Assembly (NCBI RefSeq): GCF_007858275.1
Contig: NZ_VFEV01000013.1
Location: forward strand, 85,982 to 149,981
From: Pseudomonas proteolytica
Lineage (GTDB): Bacteria > Pseudomonadota > Gammaproteobacteria > Pseudomonadales > Pseudomonadaceae
Length of the DNA: 64,000 bases
Direction of reading: 5' to 3'
Of this stretch, positions 9,055 through 16,629 are shown piece by piece (within the stretch, counting starts at the first letter, position 1; every line of letters begins with the position of its first letter). The notes beneath the pieces were generated by a model. It did not search any database. It was given only the letters and a program-made list of their open reading frames with translations, and was not told the DNA's origin. Made by a program: the position numbers and the translations under genes.

Positions 9055-10401
9055 TTATTCGGCAGCCGGTGCTTCTGGCTTGCGGCGCTTGAGCGGTGCC
9101 ATGCCGTCCTTGCTGACCAACGACAGGTTGTCGGTCTTCGGCCGGTTGGCGATCTTGCGCTTGGTCGGCGACTTGGCGCCGGCTTTCTTCTTGTCGCCCT
9201 TGGCGTCGACCTTTTTCTTCTTCACGCCCACGGCCTTGCCCGAGGCCTTGACCTTCTTCGGCCCGGTGTAGGTGCCTTTGACTTCCTTGATGGTGCGCCG
9301 CTCAAACGACTGCTTGAGGTAGCGCTCGATGCTCGACATCAGGTTCCAGTCGCCATGGCAGATCAGCGAAATGGCCAGGCCATCGCTGCCGGCACGCCCG
9401 GTACGGCCGATACGGTGCACGTACTCGTCGCCGCTGCGCGGCATATCGAAGTTGATCACCATATCCAGGCCGTCCACGTCCAGGCCGCGCGCGGCGACGT
9501 CGGTGGCTACCAGGATCTTCACGCCGCCCTGCTTGAGGCGGTCGATGGCCAGCTTGCGGTCCTTCTGGTCCTTCTCACCGTGCAAGACAAACGCCTTGTA
9601 CTCCTGAGCCACCAGGCGCCCGTAGATGCGGTCGGCCATGGCCCGGGTGTTGGTGAACACAATGGCCTTCTGATACGTCTCGTTGGCCAACAGCCAGTTG
9701 AGGATCTGCTCTTTGTGCACATTGTGGTCAGCGGTGATGATCTGCTGACGGGTGGTCGAGTTCAGGTCGCTGACGTTGTTGACCTGCAGGTGCTCAGGGT
9801 TGTTCAGGACCTTGGCGACCATCTCGCGCAGGGTCGAACCGCCAGTGGTGGCGGAGAACAGCATGGTCTGCTGGCGGTTGACGCACTCTTCGACCAGGCG
9901 CTGCACGTCGTCGGCAAAACCCATGTCGAGCATGCGGTCGGCTTCGTCGAGCACCAGTACTTCGACTTCCTTGAGGTCCAGGTTGCCGGCGTTCAGTTGC
10001 TCGATCATCCGCCCAGGGGTGCCGATCAGGATATCCGGGACCTTGCGCAGCATGGCGGCCTGCACCTTGAAGTCTTCACCGCCGGTGATCAGACCGGACT
10101 TGATGAAGGTGAACTGCGAGAAACGCTCCACTTCCTTCAAGGTCTGCTGGGCCAGCTCACGGGTAGGCAACAGGATCAGGGTCTTGATGCTGACGCGGAT
10201 CTTGGCCGGGCCGATCAGACGATTGAGGATCGGCAGGACGAAAGCGGCGGTCTTGCCACTCCCGGTTTGAGCCGTCACCCGCAGGTCACGCCCTTGGAGC
10301 GCGAGCGGGATGGCCGCTGCTTGCACAGGCGTAGGCTCGACAAATTTAAGCTCGGCCACGGCTTTGAGCAGGCGTTCGTGCAGGGCGAATTGGGAAAACA
10401 C
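9055..10401 (-). CDS. DEAD-box ATP-dependent RNA helicase
   Basis: A 448-residue helicase with all family motifs in order: Q-motif region (FVEPTPVQAAAIPLAL), Walker A AQTGSGKT, PTRELAQQ, TPGR, DEAD within VLDEADRMLDMGF, SAT, and HRIGRTGR. The C-terminal 70 residues are very basic (KVKASGKAVGVKKKKVDAKG) and likely bind RNA. This looks like the RhlE/SrmB branch, but I cannot assign the exact paralogue. The longest frame starts 43 codons earlier; the GTG start giving VFSQFALHERLL is preferred because GAGGTAG lies 7-8 bases upstream and family proteins start there. Confidence 0.9.
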   Translation of the reverse strand: MFSQFALHERLLKAVAELKFVEPTPVQAAAIPLALQGRDLRVTAQTGSGKTAAFVLPILNRLIGPAKIRVSIKTLILLPTRELAQQTLKEVERFSQFTFIKSGLITGGEDFKVQAAMLRKVPDILIGTPGRMIEQLNAGNLDLKEVEVLVLDEADRMLDMGFADDVQRLVEECVNRQQTMLFSATTGGSTLREMVAKVLNNPEHLQVNNVSDLNSTTRQQIITADHNVHKEQILNWLLANETYQKAIVFTNTRAMADRIYGRLVAQEYKAFVLHGEKDQKDRKLAIDRLKQGGVKILVATDVAARGLDVDGLDMVINFDMPRSGDEYVHRIGRTGRAGSDGLAISLICHGDWNLMSSIERYLKQSFERRTIKEVKGTYTGPKKVKASGKAVGVKKKKVDAKGDKKKAGAKSPTKRKIANRPKTDNLSLVSKDGMAPLKRRKPEAPAAE

Positions 10402-10594
10402 GGGTGCTACCTCGAAGAAATACAAAAAATCAGCTGCATAGGGTAACGGTTTCGGGCGCTCAGGCCGAGTTTCTTTACGCGAAGTGGGCCAATCAGATGG
10501 TTTTTTGTCAGGTGATTTGTCTGCCTGCACAACTTTGCAGCACTTAAATGCTCTAATCGCCCCGTCATGTCTTACAGAAGAATCGCTTTAAACC

Positions 10595-11893
10595 ATGGAT
10601 ATCAAACAGCTCTGGCTCAACGTCCAAGACCTCTGGGGTGCCCTGGACCAACATCCGCTGCTGCATTCAAGCATCGCCTTGCTGGTGCTGCTGGTCGTGG
10701 CCCTGATTGTCGGACGGGTGGCTCGCTACCTCATCCTGCACACCGTCAAACTGCTCGGGCGCCAGCCGGCGCTGCACTGGCTCAATGACCTGCGGCACAA
10801 CAAAGTCTTCCATCGCCTGGCACAGATGACGCCGTCCCTGGTGATCCAGTTCGGCCTGCACCTGGTGCCGGAACTGAGCAAAAACGCCGCGTTGTTCATC
10901 GGCAACGTGGCGCTGGCGTTCACCATCCTGTTCCAGGTCCTGGCCATGAGCGCCCTGCTCAACGCCCTGCTGGATATCTACGCCCGCACCGAACACGCCC
11001 GCACGCGCTCGATCAAGGGCTATGTGCAATTGGCAAAAATGGTGTTGTTCGTGTTTGGCGCGATCATCATCGTCGCCACGCTGATCGACCGCTCGCCGCT
11101 GTTGCTGTTGTCCGGCCTGGGTGCGATGTCGGCGGTGATCCTGTTGGTGTACAAGGACACACTGCTGTCGTTTGTCGCCAGCGTGCAATTGACCAGCAAC
11201 GACATGCTGCGGGTCGGCGACTGGATCGAAATGCCCCAGGTCGGCGCCGATGGCGATGTGGTGGATATCACCTTGCATACGGTCAAGGTGCAGAACTTCG
11301 ACAAGACCATCGTCTCGATCCCCACCTGGCGCCTGATGTCCGAATCGTTCAAGAACTGGCGCGGCATGCAGGCCTCGGGCGGGCGGCGGATCAAACGCAG
11401 CCTGTTTATCGACGCGGCCGGCGTGCGCTTCCTGCGTGACGATGAAGAAGTGCGCATGACCCAGGTCCACCTGCTGACCGACTACATCAGCCGCAAGCAG
11501 GCGGAACTCAAAGCCTGGAACGAAGCCCAGGGCCACAGCGCGCAACTCTCGGCCAACCGTCGGCGGATGACCAACCTGGGGACTTTCCGTGCCTACGCCC
11601 TGGCGTACCTCAAGAGCCATCCCGATATCCAGCCGAACATGACCTGCATGGTGCGCCAGATGCAGACCACCTCCCAGGGCGTGCCCCTGGAAATCTACTG
11701 CTTTACCCGCACCACCGCGTGGGCGGATTACGAGCGGATCCAGGGGGATATTTTTGACTACCTGTTGGCAGTGCTGCCGGAGTTTGGCTTGAGCCTGTAC
11801 CAACAGCCAAGTGGCAATGACCTGCGGGCCGGGGTATTGCCGGCGGTGCTGGGTGCCAGCTATTTGCCAGCCCCAGAAAAAGCTGCGCTTTAA
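10595..11893 (+). CDS. YbdG/MscM-like mechanosensitive channel
   Basis: A 432-residue inner-membrane protein with about five transmembrane helices (residues about 22-45, 78-98, 105-128, 150-170, 175-195) and the MscS beta-domain after them: DMLRVGDWIEMP, DGDVVDITLHTVKVQNFD and IPTWRLMSESFKNW. The pore helix LLLLSGLGAMSAVILLVYKDTLLSF-like region precedes the beta domain. The extended C-terminal region with GRRIKRSLFID is the YbdG type, a small-conductance osmotic channel. It diverges from the helicase gene across 193 bp and is followed by a REP doublet. Confidence 0.85.
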   Translation: MDIKQLWLNVQDLWGALDQHPLLHSSIALLVLLVVALIVGRVARYLILHTVKLLGRQPALHWLNDLRHNKVFHRLAQMTPSLVIQFGLHLVPELSKNAALFIGNVALAFTILFQVLAMSALLNALLDIYARTEHARTRSIKGYVQLAKMVLFVFGAIIIVATLIDRSPLLLLSGLGAMSAVILLVYKDTLLSFVASVQLTSNDMLRVGDWIEMPQVGADGDVVDITLHTVKVQNFDKTIVSIPTWRLMSESFKNWRGMQASGGRRIKRSLFIDAAGVRFLRDDEEVRMTQVHLLTDYISRKQAELKAWNEAQGHSAQLSANRRRMTNLGTFRAYALAYLKSHPDIQPNMTCMVRQMQTTSQGVPLEIYCFTRTTAWADYERIQGDIFDYLLAVLPEFGLSLYQQPSGNDLRAGVLPAVLGASYLPAPEKAAL

Positions 11894-11912
11894 TCCACTG
11901 CGCAGACCTATT

Positions 11913-12023
11913 GTGGAGAGGGGGCTTGTCCCCCAAAACCAACCAACTCGGGTTACCTGAGAGAACTCGTTGGCTTTATTGGGGCTGCTGCGCAGCCCAG
12001 CGGGGGACAAGCCCCCTCGCCAC
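11913..12023. repeat. REPIN-like inverted pair (gtggcgaggggg type)
   Basis: Two REP copies in inverted orientation: GTGGAGAGGGGGCTTGTCCC at the left and its near reverse complement GGGACAAGCCCCCTCGCCAC at the right. An inner GGGCTGC-TGC-GCAGCCC hairpin lies beside the right copy. It sits between convergent genes and may also stop transcription. The left copy carries one arm mismatch (GTGGAGAG for GTGGCGAG). Confidence 0.85.
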
Positions 12024-12046
12024 CACAGCCCCATATCAGCCAGCTT

Positions 12047-12919
12047 TTACTGGGTTGCAGGTCCAACAGCCGGGCGCACACCCAACCGGCTGATCCACAC
12101 CGCCGCCACGATCACCGCCCCGCCCAGGAACAACCGCCCCAACGGTTCATGCTGATTCCAGATCAGCAGGTTCAGCAGCAACCCCACCGGCACATGCAGG
12201 TTGTTCATCACGGCCAGGGTGCCGCCGTTGACCAGGCAGGCGCCCTTGTTCCACCAGTACAAGCCCAACGCGGTGCTGACCAGCCCCAGAAACACCAATA
12301 CCCCCCACTGCAATGGCGCTTCGGGCAGGAAGTTGGCTTTGCCGAACAACAGGAACGCTGGCAACACCACGGCCAATGCTCCCAGGTAGAAATAGCCAAA
12401 GCGCCGGTAGTGCGGCAAGTCGCTTGGATGGCGCGCCACCAGGCGCCGGTACAGCACTTGCCCGGCGGCGTAGGTGAAGTTGGCCAGTTGCAGCAACAGG
12501 AAGCCCATGAAGAAGTCCGGGCTGATCTGGTCAAAGCGGATCACCGCCGCGCCCGCCACCGCCACCAGCGCAGCAATCAACGCCCACGGGTTGAAGCGCC
12601 GGTTCAGTGCGTCTTCGATCAACGTCACATGCAACGGCGTGAGGATGGTGAACAACAACACCTCGGGCACCGTCAGCACGCGAAAGCTCAAGTACAAGCA
12701 CACATATGTCACGCCAAACTGCAACGCGCCGATCAGCAGCATGCCGCGCATGAACGCAGGCTCCACCGAACGCCAGCGGGTCAGCGGGATAAACACCAGC
12801 CCGGCCAGCAGCACGCGCACCAGCACGGCGAAATAGCTGTCGACATGACCGGCCAGGTATTCGCCGATCAAGCTGAAGGAAAACGCCTGGATCAGCGTGA
12901 CAATCAGTAAATAGCCCAT
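12047..12919 (-). CDS. EamA/DMT superfamily transporter
   Basis: A 290-residue protein with ten hydrophobic helices in two EamA repeats (about residues 5-130 and 145-280). Phrases such as VPEVLLFTILTPLHVTLIEDAL and LGLVSTALGLYWWNKGACLVNGG fit the carboxylate/amino acid/amine export branch of the drug/metabolite transporter superfamily. The substrate is unknown. The start MGYLLIVTL is chosen because GAGGCG precedes it by 8 bases and the longer frame adds a charged leader. It lies downstream of azoR but behind a terminator, so it has its own promoter. Confidence 0.82.
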   Translation of the reverse strand: MGYLLIVTLIQAFSFSLIGEYLAGHVDSYFAVLVRVLLAGLVFIPLTRWRSVEPAFMRGMLLIGALQFGVTYVCLYLSFRVLTVPEVLLFTILTPLHVTLIEDALNRRFNPWALIAALVAVAGAAVIRFDQISPDFFMGFLLLQLANFTYAAGQVLYRRLVARHPSDLPHYRRFGYFYLGALAVVLPAFLLFGKANFLPEAPLQWGVLVFLGLVSTALGLYWWNKGACLVNGGTLAVMNNLHVPVGLLLNLLIWNQHEPLGRLFLGGAVIVAAVWISRLGVRPAVGPATQ

Positions 12920-12982
12920 GTGCGCCTCGTATTTGAATGGGCGCGACATTAGCGTTTTTCACGGCGGGGCGAAACTCGGGGC

Positions 12983-13017
12983 AAAAAAAACCCGACCTCG
13001 CTAAAGCGGCAGTCGGG
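12983..13017 (-). terminator. terminator after azoR
   Basis: On the minus strand, CCCGAC pairs with GTCGGG around a 15-base loop (which itself can pair GCCGC/AGCG weakly) and is followed by a run of eight T. It lies about 105 bp past the azoR stop. Confidence 0.7.
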
Positions 13018-13122
13018 CAGGAGCACTCAGGAGCAACAAGTGCAAAGGGAGGTTCGATACGCGAACTTGAAGGGTTGCGTGGGGTTATAAAAACACCACG
13101 CGATTATCTGGCGATTAACGCT

Positions 13123-13722
13123 TCAGGCAACCTGTGCCAGCAAGGCCTTGGCGTGGTTGACGCCCTTTTCCTGGAAGTCGCCACCCAGGTTCACCCCTTC
13201 GGCATGAATGAAGGTGACGTCATGGATACCGATAAAGCCCATGACCTGGCGCAGGTACGGTTCCTGGTGATCGCTGCTCGCGCCGGTATGGATACCGCCA
13301 CGGGCGGTCAACACGACGGCGCGCTTGCCGGTCAACAGGCCCTGTGGCCCGGTGGCGGTGTACTTGAACGTCACACCAGCGCGCAACACATGGTCAAGCC
13401 AGGCTTTGAGGGTGCTGGGGATGGCAAAGTTGTACATCGGCGCGGCCATTACCAGCACGTCGGCGGCCAGCAGTTCGTCGGTCAGTTGGTTGGAACGGTC
13501 CAGGGAAGCCTGCTCATCTGCGTTGCGCTGCTCGACCGGCTTCATCCAGCCGCCCAACAGATTGGCGTCCAGGTGCGGCACCGGGTTGATGGCCAGGTCA
13601 CGCACGGTGATCTGATCGGCCGGGTGGGCCGCCTGCCATTGGCTGATGAACTGTTGGGTCAACTGGCGGGAGATGGAATCCTGCTGGCGGGCGCTGCTTT
13701 CGATGATCAGAACATTGGACAT
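13123..13722 (-). CDS. azoR: FMN-dependent NADH-azoreductase
   Basis: A 199-residue flavodoxin-like reductase that uses NADH and FMN to reduce azo dyes and quinones. The start MSNVLIIESSARQQDSIS holds the phosphate-binding loop for FMN; APMYNFAIPSTLKAWLDHV is the second FMN contact (MYNF); and LTARGGIHTG-like residues follow, as in AzoR. Its length matches the family (about 200). An AT-rich promoter region with an imperfect palindrome lies upstream. Confidence 0.93.
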   Translation of the reverse strand: MSNVLIIESSARQQDSISRQLTQQFISQWQAAHPADQITVRDLAINPVPHLDANLLGGWMKPVEQRNADEQASLDRSNQLTDELLAADVLVMAAPMYNFAIPSTLKAWLDHVLRAGVTFKYTATGPQGLLTGKRAVVLTARGGIHTGASSDHQEPYLRQVMGFIGIHDVTFIHAEGVNLGGDFQEKGVNHAKALLAQVA

Positions 13723-13820
13723 GGCTTTGTAGGCTCCATCGGTAATTGCTGTAAGTCGATGGAGTGAAGGTTAAACAGAGCCCGTTCGATAAAAAAGCGT
13801 AAAAAACTGCTATAACCCAT

Positions 13821-13839
13821 CTATAAAGTTGTTTATAAG
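13821..13839. promoter_or_regulatory. AT-rich imperfect palindrome upstream of azoR
   Basis: CTATAAA-GTTG-TTTATAAG is an imperfect inverted repeat about 100 bp before azoR, overlapping possible -10 elements (TATAAC, TATAAA, TTATAA). It could be an operator for a MarR/HxlR/LysR-type repressor that controls azoR, but no such regulator is adjacent on this side. Confidence 0.3.
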
Positions 13840-13873
13840 CGGAGCATAGCGCTGGCCGCGCCCCGCTTGTGCC

Positions 13874-14188
13874 TTATTTAGGCTCGCAGGTCAGTTTGAT
13901 GCGCATCTTGATAATCGCGCGGCTGAACTTGACCGTGGTGTTGGTGCTTTTGCCGGCAGGAACCGTGACATTGCGTACCCGCGCAGGCTCCGGACCATTG
14001 GTAAATGCGACCCTGCACGCAGCGTCGTTGCTGCCGAAGTTACTGAGTTGGATGGAGCTGATCTCACTGTCCACATCGGACGCCATGTAATCGATGCTCA
14101 CCCCCTTGATCGATTTTGACACGTCGATCGGATAGGCAAACGCGCTCAGCGGCAACAGTGCCAGCACTACACAACAGAATTTTCTCAT
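13874..14188 (-). CDS. small periplasmic protein of unknown function
   Basis: A 104-residue protein with a signal peptide (residues 1-18, ending AFA). The mature part is beta-rich (SISSIQLSNFGSNDAACRV, VTVPAGKSTNTTVKFS) and has two cysteines that could pair. I recall homologues in Pseudomonas misnamed 3-phosphoglycerate kinase; nothing here supports that activity. The start is set at MRKFCCVV with GGAGAC upstream. It is divergent from the LysR gene by 49 bp. Confidence 0.7.
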   Translation of the reverse strand: MRKFCCVVLALLPLSAFAYPIDVSKSIKGVSIDYMASDVDSEISSIQLSNFGSNDAACRVAFTNGPEPARVRNVTVPAGKSTNTTVKFSRAIIKMRIKLTCEPK

Positions 14189-14237
14189 TCGGCAGTCTCC
14201 AATAAGGACCGCCAGCTTAGGACAAGAGGAGCTCATC

Positions 14238-15161
14238 TTGAAAGCGCCCCGCGTGACCCTTGATCAATGGCGCACGTTGCAAGCCGTGGTCGACCATGGT
14301 GGCTTCGCCCAGGCGGCCGAAGTACTGCACCGCTCGCAATCCTCGGTGAGCTACACCGTCGCCCGCATGCAAGACCAGTTGGGCGTGCCCCTGCTGCGCA
14401 TCGACGGGCGCAAGGCCGTGCTCACCGAGGCCGGCGAAGTGCTGCTGCGCCGCTCCCGGCAACTGGTGAAAAACGCCAGCCAGCTCGAAGACCTGGCCCA
14501 TCATATGGAGCAAGGTTGGGAAGCCGAAGTACGCCTGGTGGTCGATGCCGCCTACCCCAACGCCCGCCTGGTACGCGCCCTCACCGCCTTCATGCCGCAA
14601 AGCCGTGGCTGCCGCGTGCGCCTGCGTGAAGAAGTGCTGTCGGGTGTCGAGGAACTGCTGATTGAAGGCGTCGCCGACCTGGCGATCAGCAGCTTCAGCA
14701 TCCCAGGCTACCTGGGCACGGAAATGAGCGATGTGGAATTTGTCGCCGTGGCCCACCCCGAACACCCCCTGCACCGGCTTAACCGCGAGTTGAGCTTCCA
14801 GGACCTGGAAAGCCAGATGCAAGTGGTGATCCGCGACTCCGGCCGCCAGCAACCACGGGACGTCGGCTGGCTCGGCGCCGAACAGCGCTGGACCGTGGGC
14901 AGCTTGGCCACCGCCGCCACCTTCGTCGGCAGCGGCCTGGGGTTTGCCTGGCTGCCCCGGCACCTGATCGAGCGCGAGCTTAAAGAAGGCGTGCTCAAGC
15001 AACTGCCCCTGGAGCAAGGCGGCAGCCGCCACCCGACGTTCTACCTGTACTCCAACAAGGACAAGCCCCTGGGCCCGGCGACGCAGATTCTCGTCGAACT
15101 GCTACGCACCTTCGACACCGCACCGCTGGACGCCCCCTTTGCCGCCCCCCGGCAAGCCTGA
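14238..15161 (+). CDS. LysR-family transcriptional regulator
   Basis: A 307-residue regulator with an N-terminal winged helix-turn-helix (residues 7-65; GGFAQAAEVLHRSQSSVSYTV) and a C-terminal periplasmic-binding-like effector domain (about 92-295). The start codon is TTG, supported by AAGAGGAGC 5-9 bases upstream and by the usual LysR N-terminal length. It is divergent from the small periplasmic gene and followed 14 bp later by the alpha/beta hydrolase gene, so the target may be either neighbour; the effector is unknown. Confidence 0.88.
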   Translation: MKAPRVTLDQWRTLQAVVDHGGFAQAAEVLHRSQSSVSYTVARMQDQLGVPLLRIDGRKAVLTEAGEVLLRRSRQLVKNASQLEDLAHHMEQGWEAEVRLVVDAAYPNARLVRALTAFMPQSRGCRVRLREEVLSGVEELLIEGVADLAISSFSIPGYLGTEMSDVEFVAVAHPEHPLHRLNRELSFQDLESQMQVVIRDSGRQQPRDVGWLGAEQRWTVGSLATAATFVGSGLGFAWLPRHLIERELKEGVLKQLPLEQGGSRHPTFYLYSNKDKPLGPATQILVELLRTFDTAPLDAPFAAPRQA

Positions 15162-15175
15162 AACGGAGTTCACCC

Positions 15176-15979
15176 ATGGCCTATTTCGAACATGAAGGTT
15201 GCACCCTGCATTACGAGGAATATGGCCACGGCGAGCCGCTGATCCTGATCCATGGCCTGGGCTCCAGTTGCCAGGATTGGGAACTGCAAATACCGGTATT
15301 GTCCCGGCATTACCGCCTGGTGGTGCTGGACGTGCGCGGTCACGGCCGCTCCGACAAGCCTCGGGAGCGCTACAGCATCGAAGGATTTACCGCCGACCTG
15401 GTGGCCTTGATCGAACACCTGCAACTGCCCGCCGCCCATGTGGTGGGCCTGTCGATGGGCGCGATGATCGCCTTTCAACTGACGGTCGACCAACCGCAAC
15501 TGCTCAAGAGCCTGTGTATCGTCAACAGCGCACCCGAGGTCAAGGTGCGCAGCGCCGATGACTATTGGCAATGGGCCAAGCGCTGGACCCTGGCACGTGT
15601 GCTGAGCTTGAAGACCATCGGCAAGGCCCTCGGTGACAGGCTGTTTCCCAAACCCGAACAGGCCGACCTGCGGCGCAAGATGGCGGAGCGCTGGGCAAGA
15701 AACGACAAACGTGCTTACCTCGAGAGCTTCGACGCGATTGTGGGCTGGGGCGTGCAGGAACGACTTTCGAAAATCACCTGTCCAACCCTGGTCATCAGCG
15801 CCGACCATGACTACACCCCGGTGGCGCAGAAACAAATCTATGTAAAACTGCTGCCCGATGCGCGGTTGGTGGTGATCGAGGATTCGCGTCACGCCACACC
15901 GCTGGACCAACCCGAAACCTTCAATACAACCCTGCTCGATTTTCTGAAGACAGTCGAAAGCACTTCCCAGGATCACTGA
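15176..15979 (+). CDS. alpha/beta hydrolase
   Basis: A 267-residue cytoplasmic hydrolase. The oxyanion loop LIHGLGSS (residues about 22-29), strand VVLDVRGHGRSDKP, nucleophile elbow GLSMGAM (Ser near 94), an acid after VISADHDYTP and a catalytic His in DSRHATPLDQP give the full triad. The overall pattern is close to 3-oxoadipate enol-lactonase-like enzymes, but no aromatic-degradation genes lie nearby, so the substrate is open. It follows the LysR gene by 14 bp with AACGGAG upstream of the ATG and precedes ppiA by 3 bp. Confidence 0.85.
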   Translation: MAYFEHEGCTLHYEEYGHGEPLILIHGLGSSCQDWELQIPVLSRHYRLVVLDVRGHGRSDKPRERYSIEGFTADLVALIEHLQLPAAHVVGLSMGAMIAFQLTVDQPQLLKSLCIVNSAPEVKVRSADDYWQWAKRWTLARVLSLKTIGKALGDRLFPKPEQADLRRKMAERWARNDKRAYLESFDAIVGWGVQERLSKITCPTLVISADHDYTPVAQKQIYVKLLPDARLVVIEDSRHATPLDQPETFNTTLLDFLKTVESTSQDH

Positions 15980-15982
15980 CCC

Positions 15983-16546
15983 ATGCTGAAAAAAATCGCC
16001 GTTTTTGCCGGTTCTGTTCTGTTTGCTGCCAACCTGATGGCGGCCACGCCGGCCAAGGCACCACACGTATTGATCACCACCACCAATGGCGAGATCGAAA
16101 TCGAGTTGGATCCGGTCAAGGCGCCCATCAGTACCAAGAACTTCCTGTCCTATGTCGACAAAGGCTTCTACACCAACACCATTTTTCATCGGGTGATCCC
16201 GGGTTTTATGGTGCAAGGCGGCGGGTTCACCCAGCAAATGTCGCAAAAGCCAACTGAAGCGCCGATCAAGAACGAAGCCAGCAACGGCCTGCATAACGTG
16301 CGTGGCACCTTGTCCATGGCGCGTACCAGTAACCCGAATTCGGCCACCAGCCAGTTCTTCATCAACGTAGCCGACAACGCCTTCCTCGACCCGGGCCGTG
16401 ATGCTGGCTACGCGGTATTTGCCAAAGTGGTCAAGGGTATGGACGTAGTCGATATCATCGTCAACTCGCAGACCACCACCAAGCAAGGCATGCAAAACGT
16501 GCCTATCGATCCTGTCCTGATCAAGTCGGCCAAGCGTATCGACTAA
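15983..16546 (+). CDS. ppiA: periplasmic peptidyl-prolyl isomerase (cyclophilin)
   Basis: A 187-residue cyclophilin with a signal peptide (residues 1-20, ending LMA). Active-site phrases are intact: [15 protein letters not shown] and [20 protein letters not shown]. The length fits PpiA. It assists folding of periplasmic proteins by cis-trans isomerisation of X-Pro bonds. Only 3 bp separate it from the hydrolase gene, so the two are probably co-transcribed. A strong hairpin follows. Confidence 0.92.
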   Translation: MLKKIAVFAGSVLFAANLMAATPAKAPHVLITTTNGEIEIELDPVKAPISTKNFLSYVDKGFYTNTIFHRVIPGFMVQGGGFTQQMSQKPTEAPIKNEASNGLHNVRGTLSMARTSNPNSATSQFFINVADNAFLDPGRDAGYAVFAKVVKGMDVVDIIVNSQTTTKQGMQNVPIDPVLIKSAKRID

Positions 16547-16564
16547 GGTCCACAGGGCGTTTCG

Positions 16565-16587
16565 CGCGCCGCCCACAAGGCGGCGCG
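16565..16587 (+). terminator. strong hairpin after ppiA
   Basis: CGCGCCGCC-CACAA-GGCGGCGCG is a perfect 9-bp GC stem followed by TGTATTTG, a weak T tract. It is likely a terminator or attenuator between ppiA and the ABC gene 40 bp further on. Confidence 0.6.
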
Positions 16588-16629
16588 TGTATTTGAAAAG
16601 GAGAGCCCGCCCGGCGGGCGTCAGACCTA

